Shown: positions 46,292-58,331, counted from the stretch's first letter. The stretch is 64,000 nt of DNA from Rhabdophis nuchalis (GCA_039707465.1 CM077645.1:62896850-62960849), one strand, 5' to 3'. Made by a program: numbers and translations. The notes: generated by a model not told the origin, from the letters alone.

Positions 46292-46298
<7 letters not shown>
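45830..46298 (+). mobile_element. LINE 3' end, clade uncertain
   Basis: 45898-46089 is open: SRCFSRARKILKDDSHPGWY, then FALLPSGRRYQSIASRTNRF and FYPWAVRLLNS, ending in TAG at 46087-46089. This is the C-terminal style of some non-LTR elements (Rex1- or R4-like), not of CR1, L2 or L1. An AT-rich 3' UTR ends with CCAATTTCATTGTAA and ACAATGACAATAAAG, then ATT repeats. Confidence 0.68.
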
Positions 46299-46324
<26 letters not shown>

Positions 46325-46421
46325 GTTATTGTTATTGTTATTGTTATTGTTATTATTATTATTATTTTGCACCAGTGAAGTTAAAACCAATTTCATTGTA
46401 ATTTTTACAATGACAATAAAG

Positions 46422-46470
<49 letters not shown>
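46298..46470. repeat. (ATT/ATTG)n microsatellite with a repeated LINE tail
   Basis: ATT units, then ATTG units (46318-46357), then ATT. At 46384-46428 the LINE end CCAATTTCATTGTAA...ACAATGACAATAAAG appears a second time, followed by a second ATT tract to about 46470. Confidence 0.88.
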
Positions 46471-46474
<4 letters not shown>

Positions 46475-49215
46475 AATGAAAATGAAATAGAGAAATGGTA
46501 TGTTGACAAAACAAAGAGCCAGTCACTAGCATTTCTTGTATTTAGTAGAATTTGAGGGGGGACTCATACAGGCCCCATTGGCATTCTTGGAAAATAAAAG
46601 TGATACATGGCTATAGATGGGGATTTTGTTTGGAAGTGCTCCCATTCGCTGCCTAAAAGACAAATGTTAGCCACACAACCACTTCAGATATGTGTGTATG
46701 ATGGATAGAAGTGGTGATGAGCGATAACTTCACTTTCCCATAAATGGGACTTTATGACTAAGCTCATAGTGTCAGCCAGTTTGCAAATAACTAAGCTGTC
46801 CCTTGCAGGTATTTTGAGAGCCGACTCCATGATATACTTTCAAAATTCCAGAGATGTCCTTCAAAAGAAAAAGAACAATTGGGCATTGCTGAATAAGATA
46901 GATTGGCAAAGATAGGTATTCATTAGGATTTGTCAGGATTCTTCCAACTATAAAATGTGCTAAATTTATTACCCCTGAGTGCCACAAATAGAAATTAGTT
47001 TAAGAAAGAGTAACTATGAAATTCCGCAGGGTGCATTGCTTATCTCTGACCTTTTCCTCCAATCTTAACTTATACATCTAATCAGAAAGTGTAAAACTTT
47101 TATGTTAAGTGTAGCTGAAAATGTACTATTGACATTAATTATAAGTGGCAGCAGTTACACTGTTAACCTAACCCTTGTTAAACTACATCCTAATTTGCTC
47201 AGATAAACAAGGGAAGACACTGTATTCTTCCAAATTGTATTATGGTTTGACACAATTTATTTCCACTTACAATTCCATTCTTATCAAGATAATAAGATTA
47301 GCATCACAAAAGTTTCAGAATGGATCAGCTACCCGAAAAGGTTAGCAACATTATTTTCTTTGCTAGAAATAATATGAGGCGGTAGCTGTTTTCCACTTTT
47401 GCTGCAAAATAAAACTTTTCAAACTGATAGAAACGTATTTTCACCACAGGTGGTGGAAGAATTAAGCCAGGAGATTTTTAAGCTATTTCTTTTCAAAATC
47501 ATTAGCTCATCCCTATAAATTATAGCATTGGTCAATCGGCAAACATATTAAAAATTACCACAAATCATTAGTAAATTTTATTATACAATAAATATAGCAT
47601 ACAGAGAGTATTCAATAATTGCAAGGTCACAATCTGTTAGCTCATTGATTGACATAAACAATCTTGGAAAAATGAGTATGGGTTGAGTGCTAGGCAAGGG
47701 AAACAAGAACTGCCTATATCTTTGACGTGTCTATGTTATGCTTCACAAGTCAGCTGATTTAAATGACTACTATTCTTTTATTTTCAACCTCCACTGTAAA
47801 ATAAAAATTATGGAACAACAGCTGGACATATTACCCTAAAGATTTTTACCTACCTGTAAGGAACGATATCTGTGGAATGTAGAGAGACTTGTGCTCCATT
47901 GATAGCTGAATTGTTGGTTAAAGTTGTATATATGTATCCATGAGATTGGCACTGTGATCTTGCAGGTGATCCTAGATCTTATCGTGTTAAAGGCTTTGTA
48001 TATGTTGATTCCAACCATTTGCTCAGAACAAGAATCTAAATGAAAGCATTTAAAAGAGGCAACTGGGTAGTCTCTCTGAACACAGAGAGGGCCACAGTGA
48101 AGGCAAACCAAGAACCTCTTTGGATAATTGGTTCTTAGTATTCAACCGCTCTTACTGTTAGTAAGTTTTTTCTAACATTTCATCAGAATGTGCCTTCCTA
48201 AAGCTTAACCTTTTTCCATGTCCCCTATTCTGGAAGGAGAGAAAACAATGTTGAAACTCTGATGTGCCATTTGTCCAGGTATTTTACTATATTTCTTCCT
48301 CTACCCACAGTACTTTCACTTTCTTCAAGTATCATTCCTGAAGGTCAATTATACTCAGCCCAATTACACTCAATAAAGTGGACTGATGACTTTCCAGTAT
48401 TTTTAAATTATACTTCTATCAATACTGCTAAAATTGCATTTCCCTTTTTTACAACCACATTATACTACACAAAATCACAAATGATCATCAGATAGTCCTG
48501 GGACAGTGCAACAGTCGTAAATATATGCCAGTTGCCAAACACCACAATTTTGATCACTTGGCCATGGGGAAGCAGTCATACAGTAAGTTTGAGGACCAAT
48601 AGTTAATTACATTTTTTTCTGGACTGTTTTGAATAGTTCTGTTTTTTTTCATACTAGAAATACAAGGCAAATAAGACTGCTTTTGTTCTTTGTTCAGCAG
48701 CAGATGAACTTTTTCTTCTTCTTATTAGCGTCTTTTATAAATATTCTGTGCTCTTGCTTTCCTGACAACAGATCTGCAGTTCTGGTTCCTTGTGTGCACT
48801 TTTCCTTGGGAATCCTGTGGCTTTTTTAAAATTCCCAATTCTTTGCTCAAAATTTCATGCAGCAGGTTGCTTTTGATGCCCATCATTTTTTCACATCAAT
48901 GGAAAGTTAGCAATTTGGTTTTTAGTATTTATTTTCTTAGGAACCGTCATCAACGTATAACTCCTTTTCCTACTACCTTCTCCTGTCAAAAATCCAATTT
49001 TCTGAAGTGCAAAATGCATTTTGACTAGATTTTAGTTTCCTTTAAAGTGATAACGTTGACATTATGTGGTCATTTCATCCAAAATGCTGCTATTTTCATT
49101 AATTCGACTAAGTCCTCTGTCATACATAGAATTGTGCCATCCTACTTCCTCTGAAGAAGGTGGCTAAGAATTTCTGAATGGTGCATGCTTGACAGAGTCT
49201 CTCTAAGCAGAATAA
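46471..49215. other. AT-rich stretch; old CR1-like remnants possible near 48130-48420
   Basis: Mostly unrecognised AT-rich DNA. 48180-48240 (CATTTCATCAGAATGTGCC, then CCTTTTTCCATGTCCCC) has the look of an ancient minus-strand CR1, and 48486-48605 resembles a fragment of the mariner-type MITE (GGGACAGTGCAACAGTCGTA). No gene recognised. Confidence 0.35.
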
Positions 49216-49560
49216 CAGAAGGGACCTTGGATGTGTTCTAGTCCAACCGTGTGTTCAAGAAGAAAACCCTATATCATTTCAGACAAATGTTGTCCAATCT
49301 CTTCTTTAAAACCTCAAGTTTCTGGACATAAGTCATTCCATTGATCAATTGTTCTACCTGTTAGGAAAGTTTTCCTTAATTCAGGGGTGTCCAAACTTGG
49401 GAACTTTAAGACTTGTGGACTTCAACTTCCACAATTCCCCAGCCAGCTATGCTGGCTGGGGAATTCTGGGAGTTGAAGTCCACAAGTCTTAAAGTTCCCA
49501 AGTTTGGACACCCCTGCCTTAATTCAAGGTTGGTTCTTTCCTTAACTAGTTTCCACCCAC
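49216..49560 (-). mobile_element. CR1 LINE 3' region, split by a MITE
   Basis: On the minus strand the CR1 3' end reads through AGAGATTGGACAACATTTG, GGGTTTTCTTCTTGAACAC and GACTAGAACACATCC. The palindromic MITE at 49382-49516 is inserted inside it: CR1 sequence resumes after the MITE with AAGGTTGGTTCTTTCCTTAAC. Confidence 0.78.
49382..49516. mobile_element. Palindromic hAT MITE, 135 bp (subfamily 1)
   Basis: Ends CAGGGGTGTCC and GGACACCCCTG, centre AGCTATGCT, perfect 8-bp duplication CCTTAATT (49374-49381, 49517-49524). Close to the 11661 copy across its length. Inserted into an older CR1. Confidence 0.93.
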
Positions 49561-50213
49561 TGAATGAAGCCAGGCATTTTAAAATAAAATCATAAGCACT
49601 TATCAAGAATGAATTACTGCTGTTTTCAAACTACTGGCGTTTTCTGGTCAAAAGGTCACTTGCCCTCACAATGAGTAACTTCACAGGGTCAGTGAAAATT
49701 CTCTTGCACCCTGTTTTAGATTGCTCCATTAGACCCGGTCTCGGTTCTCTTTTGGACATTGTGATCTGCTCATCCCAGAAATTCCTGGTGCTATGCAAAT
49801 GCAATGTAACCACAACAAATGACTCAGCATGTGGTACAAAAAATTATCACACACACTTTTCATTTCTCATTTATTTCTTTTTCAAAGAGCTACCATTTTC
49901 TTTTGGAAGACATTATCCACCTCTTCTTGGTTGATCTGATGATATTAAGCATCAATAACAAGTCTTTCTTTTCCTTAATTTTTCTTCTTCTTATTTTAAC
50001 AGAGATGCTAGCTACAGAATTAGTGACGTCAATCATTTGAATTTCTGAGCACAAATGTATTATTTTGAGAATATAGTGCAATCATTCTCTCCTTTCTCTC
50101 GTTTCTGTTCCCATTCAAGAAATTCCATCCTTTAATTGCTTATATTCCCGTTGTGGAAGTCATCCCCTCATGTTTCTCTTACACATTATTATATTATATC
50201 TGCTTCTCTAGAG

Positions 50214-50348
50214 CAGGGGTCTCCAACCTTTGCAACTTTAAGTCTGAAGGACTTCAGCTCCCAGAATTCTCCAGCCAGCTTTGCTGGCTGGAGAATTCTG
50301 GGAGCTGAAGTCCTTCAGACTTAAAGTTGCAAAGGTTGGAGACCCCTG
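50214..50348. mobile_element. Palindromic hAT MITE, 135 bp (subfamily 2)
   Basis: Virtually perfect palindrome, ends CAGGGGTCTCC and GGAGACCCCTG, centre AGCTTTGCT. The flanking duplication CTCTAGAG/CTCTAGAC (50206-50213, 50349-50356) matches at 7 of 8 bases. Confidence 0.93.
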
Positions 50349-50356
50349 CTCTAGAC

Positions 50357-51857
50357 TAAGAACACGGGTTTATTTGCCAAACTATAAGCATATTCTATTT
50401 TGTTAGACTCTATTGAATCAGAACAGCAGAAGCCTCAGTAAGTAAGTAATTAACTAAATAAATTGATAGAAAACGAAGACCATTAACTTTATGAGCCAAT
50501 ATTCTCTCTGATTTTCTCTCTGATTTTTATCGAGCAATTTAAGAGACCGAATGTCTGAAACACTTTTACTTTCCACAATGAACAGGTATTTATTCAGTGA
50601 CTCTATTTCAGAGTTTTTGTTTCTAATCCCCATAGGATTTAGTTTCAAATCCTCCTAATAAAGCTTACCACGCTTGGCCAAATACACTTTACCAGCCCTT
50701 GTGATATGCAGTCCATCTCCTGCCAGGAGTCCATCATCTAAATAACTCAGACTATGATCTTAGAAGCCAGCTCTCTCTTTTTGACATCATTCTGGATAAT
50801 TAGTACAGTAATTGATTTGCAATATTCTCCTCTCCTTTCCAGTCTTTTTCAATGAACTGGAAGGATAGCTGAAAATATCATCCGAACCTCCAGGCTCTTA
50901 TGAATTCTTTCAGGATGTTCCAAGTGAGAAGGTTTAGCTATTTAATGCATTATTGTTTGTCTATGAATATATTAGCTGAAAGGGATATTTGTTAGTGGGA
51001 AATATTATGTGACATTTCTGATCTTTGCTCCTGGCATGTAGCACATATCATGAGCCAATAGGTCTAATTAAGAATACATTTATTTTCAATTTTTCATAAC
51101 AATTACTTAATCAACTACCATAATTTTCCATCTTATATTCACGAGTCAAAATTGAGTCTTTTCTGCTCTTTATAGGTCCAACATCCTATTCTTCCATTCT
51201 GCAGTATCATTTTACCCTCCACCAAACATTTCTAAATGTTCACAGTGCAGAATTCTTTTAAAGCCCCTTACCTCTGGTTGTTATGCTCATCCAATTGACT
51301 TGCTCCTCTATTTTCCTTATGGAGAATTAGTTCCACAAACTATTGTGTTGCAATAAGTCTTTTAGGAATCAATTCTCGTCGTCTCTCATCAACTAAAATG
51401 TGGCCATTCACTGGTCCAATTCCTTTAATTTTAGGGGAAGGGAGGGTTACAAGCAGTACTGTATTTGCTACTTTGCTGCAAATACAGGCCAGATTGTTTT
51501 GAGACAAAAAAATACATATGCCATTTCATTTTCATTTCTTACTTAGGGCACCGCCAATTGAAAAACCTTTAGTTCTTTTTGCTGTGTTCTTATTTTAACC
51601 AAGTATTGGATTTTAGCTAAAAGAAAGATATTATATCAGTAGTCTTGGTCCCCAGCAACATTAACATGGCAAACTACTTCAATATAACTTTGTATCATGT
51701 TTACAAATTTTAAAAATGGTATAACTGTCCTTAATAGAAAAATAACAATATTTCCACAACAACAGATGGTCAGAAACATTCTCTAAGATACTATTCCATT
51801 TCCCTTTTCTGTTTTAAAAAGAAAATTGCATTTTGTTCTAGCCTCATAAAGCTATTC
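50357..51857. other. AT-rich stretch, no gene recognised
   Basis: No recognised repeat end or coding region. Confidence 0.4.
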
Positions 51858-51990
51858 TTTGATCCATCACTGGAGGTTTTTAAGAAGAAACTGGGCAGTC
51901 ACTTGTCTGAAATTGTATAGGGCCTCCTTTTTGACATTGGGGCTGGACTAGAAGACCTCCAAGGTCCCTTCCAACTCCATTCTGATTGAT
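51858..51990 (+). mobile_element. CR1 LINE 3' end
   Basis: GATCCATCACTGGAGGTTTT, CACTTGTCTGAAATTGTATA and GGACTAGAAGACCTCCAAGG followed by a GATT-repeat tail. About 130 bp of 5'-truncated CR1. Confidence 0.85.
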
Positions 51991-52389
51991 TGATTCCAAT
52001 GTTTGAACATTTTGAACAGGCATCTTATGTCCATCTTGGCCACCTCTTGAGTTATTGTTGGAACTCCAAAATTCCCAAGAGTATAAATTCGGGGCCTGCT
52101 AGCTTGGGATAATAAGGTTTGCAACTTCCAACATTAGGTTGGAAAATGCAGCTCTGTGCCTATCACCACTCTATTTGCATTAAATAATGTAAAAGAGCTC
52201 CTAGGCATGTGAAAAAAATACTAATAAATAGATTGATGGGCTAATACAGTAAATATTTCATTATATGCAAATATTTTAAAATATAGTGAGGGATTGGGTT
52301 CAAAGGCTAATGCTATCTTCAGGTGCATCTTACTCATTAGATCACTGCAGGCCTCATTGACCTTGAAAGTATTACTTTCAAGAAATATT

Positions 52390-52492
52390 TGTATTATTGT
52401 ATATTGTTTTTAATTATGCCTGTGCACCGCCCCGGGTCCCTGTGGGGAGAGGGTGCGGTTAATAAATCCCAACTTATTATTATATTATTATA
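52390..52492 (+). mobile_element. L2/CR1-group LINE 3' end
   Basis: TGTGCACCGCCCCGGGTCCC, GTGGGGAGAGGGTGCGG and a TTATTATTA tail, matching the 3' UTR of the copy ending at 54076. Only the last about 100 bp are present. Confidence 0.8.
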
Positions 52493-53153
52493 AGGATCTT
52501 ATTTTCAAATAGATGAGCTGTGCAAGAATTATATTTACCAAATCAACCTTTCATCAAAATTAACCATCCTTGCTATTTCATCCCAGAAACAGATATGGTT
52601 TCTCAAGCAAACATTTATTTTGGATGTCAAGTAGAAAATACACATTTCCATACAAATGGGATTGAGCATCATCTCTTATCTTTCTGTAAAAGGAATAAAA
52701 AATATAATAGAAAATATTAAATATAGCATTGTATATTTAAAAGATTAATACCCAATGTATTTATCTTTAGATATGCAAACAGTTGTGAAGATGCTTAAAA
52801 CTTACTATTGCATTCCCCAAAGTTTTAGGATAAAAATCACATTTGACAATGGTGTAGGATTAATTTCTGAAGTGAAAGTTCCCATGAACACATCTTCAAC
52901 ACAGCCTCAAAGCACTAACATTAGTACTAAGCTGTATATGATGTATGGCATAGTGTCCCTAAGAGAAATGTGTGTGGTATACCACACAGGTACATACAAA
53001 TATACAAATAATAGCAAAAAGCATTATCACTTAGTCTATATTTTACATAGCACTAAATGATTGTTTGTTTTCAATTACTATCCATTCATTTAGCCCAAAA
53101 CAATTCAGTTCAAGTTTTGAAAATAAATAACATAAGCACAAATCACTTAGTTT
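52493..53153. other. AT-rich stretch, no gene recognised
   Basis: Short open frames only, with AT-driven composition. Nothing recognised. Confidence 0.4.
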
Positions 53154-54076
53154 GTGATTTCCGGCTGTGGTTTCCGGCTGCCCGATTCAACCAGCTTTCT
53201 CCAACGCTGGCCATAGGGGGCGAACATCTTGCCCCTGTGGATGGGGCGCGCAATTTTGGGAGTCCTCCTGGATACCCGGCTGTCTATGGAAGAGCAAGTG
53301 ACAGCCGTGGCCAGGAGGGCGTTTTACCAGGTTCGCCTGGTTCGCCAATTGCGCCCCCTATTGGATCGGGACGCCCTTCGCACAGTCACTCATGCCCTCG
53401 TGACATCCCGACTGGACTACTGCAACTCCCTCTACATGGGGCTCCCCTTGAGGTGCACCCGGAGGCTTCAGTTAGTTCAGAATGCAGCCGCGCGAGCAAT
53501 TATGGGAACCACTAGGTTTACCCATGTAACACCGCTCTTGCGCGAGCTGCACTGGCTGCCTGTCGTCTTCCGGGTGCGCTTCAAGGTGCTGGTTATCATC
53601 TTTAAAGCGCTCCATGGCTCGGGACCTAGCTACCTGCGGGATCGGATCCTGCCTCACACATCCTCACGGCCGATTCGCTCCCACAGAGAGGGACTTCTCC
53701 GGGTGCCGTCCACTAGACTTTGTCAGCGGGCGACGCCCAGGGGAAGGGCTCTCTCTGTGGCGGGCCCGGCCCTCTGGAACGACCTTCCCCCCGATATTAG
53801 AACGACCACGGACCTCCGCTCCTTCCGCCTGAAACTAAAGACACATCTTTTCCGCCTGGCCGGCCTAGGGTAGTCTCTCTCTCTATGGGTTTTTTAATTG
53901 TTTATTTATATTGAGTGGGGATTTTTAGTTAATGGGATTTTAGCACAGGTGTTTGTTTAATCTGTTTTAAATTGTATGTATTTTTGTATATTTATGGTTT
54001 TTATTCTCCCTGTGCACCGCCCCGAGTCCCTGTGGGGAGAGGGAGCGGTTAATAAATTCAGTTTTATTATATTTTT
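53154..54076 (+). mobile_element. 5'-truncated L2/CR1-group LINE (copy 3)
   Basis: GC-rich segment beginning in the RT C-terminal region (TTTCCGGCTGCCCGATTC) and ending in the 3' UTR (GTGCACCGCCCCGAGTCCC, then AATAAATTCAGTTTTATTA). About 0.92 kb. Closely similar to the minus-strand copy 2, less so to copy 1, suggesting at least two subfamilies. Confidence 0.88.
53160..53873 (+). pseudogene. LINE RT C-terminal fragment with one frameshift
   Basis: The first frame reads [20 protein letters not shown]; after a shift at about 53253-53258 (an extra base in the CAATTTTGGG run compared with copy 2) the second reads [20 protein letters not shown] and continues open to the TAG at 53871-53873. It contains [38 protein letters not shown] and [13 protein letters not shown]. 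The catalytic RT motifs lie upstream and are absent. Non-functional. Confidence 0.88.
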
Positions 54077-54099
54077 TATTATTATAGTTTAATTACATA

Positions 54100-54402
54100 G
54101 TCAGTCTTATGGGAGATCACCCCTGGCTGCTCTTTAGAAAGCCAGGTCCTGAAGATGAAACTTAAATACTTTGGCCACCAAATAAGAAGGAAGGACTCAC
54201 TGGAGAAGAGCCTAAAGCTGGGAAAGATTGAGGGCAAAAAAAGGAAGGGACAACAGAGAATGAGGTAGCTGGATGGAGTCACCGAAGCAATAGGCCTGAG
54301 CTTAAATGGACTCCAGAGGATGGTAGAGGACAGGAAGTCCTGAAGGAACGTTGTCCATTGGGTTGCGATGGGTGGGACATGACTTCGCAACTAACAACTA
54401 CA
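54100..54402 (+). mobile_element. BovB (RTE) LINE 3' end
   Basis: Translation gives LKMKLKYFGHQIRRKDSLEK, then LGKIEGKKRKGQQRMR, a stop, LDGVTEAIGLS and MVEDRKS. This is the C-terminal signature of BovB ORF2 (the YFGHI.RR.DSLEK...GKIEGKRRRGRQRMRWLD pattern). Three internal stops make it dead. BovB is known in squamates and ruminants through horizontal transfer. It directly follows the LINE at 53154-54076. Confidence 0.85.
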
Positions 54403-55140
54403 ATTCCCTAGTTGTTTGTTTTTTATTTACCTGTGACATATTTTTATAGTAAAAATAAATACATAAATAAGGAATACACAAAGAATCCACAACTACAGCC
54501 AGGCTAATCATGCACCATTCTAAATCATAATTTTAAGCAGAAAATTATACTCAGATTTTATCCCAGGTGTTATTGGTGATTTTTTAACTCACATCAAACT
54601 ATTCAAGAATGATTACAATAGAAAGTCCTACAAGTACACATCTGAAGTAGCCCCAGGCCTTTACTAAATGGTCTTTCAAAGAGTATCAATCCATTCAAAT
54701 TAATTTCAGCAAGATATACCAAATGTAGGATTCCATAAACATCCTGTTGCAAGTCTCCCTCTCCTTTGTCCATCTATCCAAGACCCAAGCAACCATGGTT
54801 ATCAATAACCCAAATTTTCTAGTGCCAGATTAATCGATCCATTCTCCTTTTCCTACTATGAGATTCTTTCTTTCCTACAAAACAATCAATAAACTAATGA
54901 GACGTTCTGATTCTTATCCTATTGTTGTGTAACAAAATCTATTCAATTCCACCAAGTCAAGACTTTAGGGCAAAGTTCATTAATCTGAATTAAATGTATG
55001 TTTAGTGTCCTCATGTAGTATTGAAAAGAGTCTGGGCAAAAGATATAATAAAACAGTATATGCGGAGGAAGTGTTAAGCACTGAGAAGTATTTTCTTTTA
55101 GCTTTGTACCTAATTCAACAAAGGCCAATTGTTAGAAAAT
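54403..55140. other. AT-rich stretch, no gene recognised
   Basis: No recognised repeat end or coding region. Confidence 0.4.
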
Positions 55141-55220
55141 AAAGTATTGTGATGTGTGTGTGTATGTATATTTATATGTATGTATGTGTGGGGGATGTTT
55201 GTGTGTGTGTATATATATTT

Positions 55221-55465
55221 GTGTCACAACTCCCTGGTAAGCCCCAAATATGGGAGGAAGCAGAACTGCTTTCCTTTTCCGTCTTTCGGCTCACCACAGG
55301 AGACCATCCAGGCAGAAAGTTATTTTTTTGTTGCCTTTGTTACATTTGTGTTGCGTTTGTGCTGATAAATAAATAAATAAGGGAGACTAGTAGAGATCTA
55401 TTTCAAGCTATATAGCTCTCATCAGCTAGCCATACCCTTACTGGGATTCGAACCAGTACATACAT
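55221..55465 (-). mobile_element. Penelope-like end (family 2)
   Basis: Plus-strand order is block B' (TTTCGGCTCACCACAGGAGACC, 55285-55310) then block A (ATCTATTTC...CTCATCAG...GGGATTCGAACC, 55395-55455), the same blocks as at 20575-21190. Read on the minus strand it is A'-B, the presumed native order. No coding region. Confidence 0.6.
55395..55425 (-). ncRNA. Hammerhead-like motif, family 2, copy 3
   Basis: Minus strand: CTGATGA (55419-55425), GAGCT, loop ATAT, AGCTT, GAAA (55401-55404), TAGATC. Stem II keeps pairing through a G-T pair although loop and one stem base differ from the 20962 copy; the catalytic bases are unchanged. Confidence 0.55.
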
Positions 55466-55497
55466 ACATATATCTCACAATGATAATAATAATTTAA

Positions 55498-55655
<158 letters not shown>

Positions 55656-55836
55656 TAATATTTGTATAACCGCTCCCTCTCCCCATAGGGACTCGGGGCG
55701 GTGCACAGGTAGAATAAAAACAATAAAAATATACAGACATTTCTTAAAAACAAATTAAACCTAACCTGCGCTAAAATTCCCCATTAAAACTAAACTATAC
55801 TAAAAACTACCCAATAAAACCCCAGAGACAGAGAGA

Positions 55837-56811
55837 CTATCCCAGGCCGGCCAGACAGAAAAGATGAGTTTTTAATTTAAGACGGAAGGAGCGGAGGTCC
55901 ATGGTTGTCCTAATATCGGGGGGAAGGTCGTTCCAGAGGGCTGGGCCCACCACAGAGAAGGCCCTTCCCCTGGGCGTCGCCCGCTGACAAAGTCTAGTGG
56001 ACGGCACCCGGAGAAGTCCCTCTCTGTGGGAGCGAATCGGCCGTGAGGATGTATGAGGCAGGATCCGATCCCGCAGGTAGCTAGGTCCCGAGCCATGGAG
56101 CGCTTTAAAGATGATAATTAACACCTTGAAGTGCATCCGGAAGACGACAGGTAGCCAGTGCAGCTCGCGCAAGAGCGGTGTTACATGGGTAGACCTGACG
56201 GTTCCCATAATTGCTCGCGCGGCTGCATTCTGGACTAGCTGAAGTCTCCGGGTGCACCTCAAGGGAAGCCCCATGTAGAGAGAGTTACAATAGTCCAGTC
56301 GGGATGTCACGAGCGTGTGAGTGACTGTGCGAAGGGCGTCCCGATCCAATAGGGGGCGCAATTGGCGAGCCAGGCGGAAAAACGCCCTCCTGGCCACGGC
56401 TGTCACCTGATCTTCCATGGACAGCCGGGCATCCAGGAGGACACCCAAATTGCGCGCCCCATCCACAGGGGCAAGATGTTCGCCCCCTATGGCCAGAGAT
56501 GGCATCAACTGGTTGAATCGGGCAGCCGGAAACCACAGCCACTCGGTCTTGGTCGGGTTGAGCCTGAGTCCGTTACTTCCCATCCAGATCCGTACGGCTT
56601 CCAGGCACTGGCACATCACCGCTACGGCATCGTTGGGGTGGTTTGGGGTAGATATATACAACTGAGTGTCATCAGCGTATAGATGGTACTCTACCCCAAA
56701 ACCACGGATGATCTCACCCAGCGGCTTCATATATGTGTTAAACAGGAGGGGCGAGAGCACCGACCCCTGAGGCACCCCACATGTGAGGGGTCTCGAGGTC
56801 GACCTCTGCAT
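55837..56811 (-). pseudogene. LINE copy 2, RT C-terminal part
   Basis: Open for 324 codons from the deletion junction: [72 protein letters not shown]. Motif C (YADD) is present but motif A (FDTIDH) lies in the deleted part, and the frame differs from that of the upstream half, so no complete RT can be made. Confidence 0.88.
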
Positions 56812-58331
56812 CCCACTGGGCCATCAATGGGGGCTAGCTCGTTCTGTATCTGAGCGGTTTTCTCCTGCAGAAAAATCACAAATTCCTCTGCTCTACCCTG
56901 TAGCGGGGCTTCCCGCACCCTCTGTTGAAGTAGGGAGCGGGTCACCCTAAACAGGGCGGCAGGGCGGTTTTCTGCGGATGCTATGAGAGTAGCACAATGG
57001 TGGCGTTTGGCCACTCTCAGCGCCACAATGTAAGTCCGTAAATGGGCTCTTACCTGTGTCCGGTCAGATTCAGATTGGGTATACCTCCATCTTCTCTCTA
57101 GGCATCTCTTGCGGCGTTTCATCACCCGCAGCTCCTCGGTAAACCAAGGAGCCAGGGTGGTTCGCCGCCGCAAGAGAGGCCGCAAGGGCGCGACCCGATC
57201 CAAGGCTCCCACGGCCGCACTATTCCATGCGGCCGTGAAGTCCTCCATCGGGGCACGGGTCAAGGGTACAGGAAATGGCCCAAGCGCCGTCTGGAACCCA
57301 TCCGGGTCAATCAGGCGCCTGGGGCGGAACCAGATTGGTGACTCCGGTTCCGCCTCCCCGCGGAGGGGAGCAACGGTCGGAAAGTCGAGCTGGAGAAGTG
57401 AGTGATCTGACCATGACAAGGGCATGATGACTATATCCCCTATACCCAGATCACTCTTCCATTGGCCTGAGACGAAGATGAGGTCCGGCGTATGTCCACT
57501 CTCGTGAGTGGGGCCCTGAATTAGTTGGGTCAGGTCCATGGCCGTCATGGAAGCCATGAACTCCCGAGCTGCCTCGGATGATTCGCCCAACGATGGCAGA
57601 TTAAAGTCCCCCATGACTACAAGTCTGGGGGTCTCCACTGCCACCGTAGCGATCACCTCCAGGAGCTCGAGCAGGGCTGCTGCTACATAGCGGGGAGCCA
57701 GGTATACAACCAGCAAGCCCAACTGCCTCCCTAGGCCCCACTTCACGCAAAGGGACTCACAGCCGGTGGTCTGTGGCACAATGGTCTCTCTCGGCTCAAG
57801 ACCTTCCTTAACAATGACCGCTACCCCACCGCCCCTGCCTAGGGCCCGGGGCTGATGAAAAGCGCGGTAGCCTGGTGGGCACATTTCAACGAGGGGGAGT
57901 CCTCCCTCGTGGCTCAACCAGGTCTCCGCAATTCCAGCCAGGTCCGGCTCCCCCTCTGACACAAGGTCACTAATGAGGGGGGCTTTGTTGACAACGGACC
58001 TGGCATTGCAGAACATCAGCCGCAGGCCCTGGCTCTGTACTCCCTGACCACCTAGCCTGCAGGGGTTGTGGCACCCGACCGCTTGCAACCAACGGCTACG
58101 TGCCACCAACCGGGAGGATGAGATTTGTCTCCCCTCGGTCCTGCCTCTCCCCACGACCCTCTGAATTGGTATGCCCTCCTGCGGAACGACTCGTGTGTCC
58201 CCCCTCCTATCGGCTCCTTCCGCTTCCCTCCGTCGGCTGCTGGCCTGGCTCTTCCTACTTGTCTGGTCTTCCGTCTCTATCTGTCTCTGCCTGGTACCCC
58301 CTAAAAAAGACAATTTACGCAATTTACGCAC
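56727..58331 (-). pseudogene. LINE copy 2, endonuclease domain plus linker (534 codons)
   Basis: Residues 1-100 are a basic, low-complexity leader. An APE-type endonuclease spans about 103-320: Asn near 109 (FCNARSVVNK), Glu 136 (AETWLS), GDFN 241-244, DLIFVSG 283-289 and SDH 308-310, the expected catalytic set in order. The linker PWFTEELRVMKRRKRCLERR follows, as in copy 1. After GPV the frame reads out-of-frame residues because of the deletion. The domain would nick target DNA to prime reverse transcription. The Met at 58331 is the first in frame; the true start is not provable. Confidence 0.85.
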
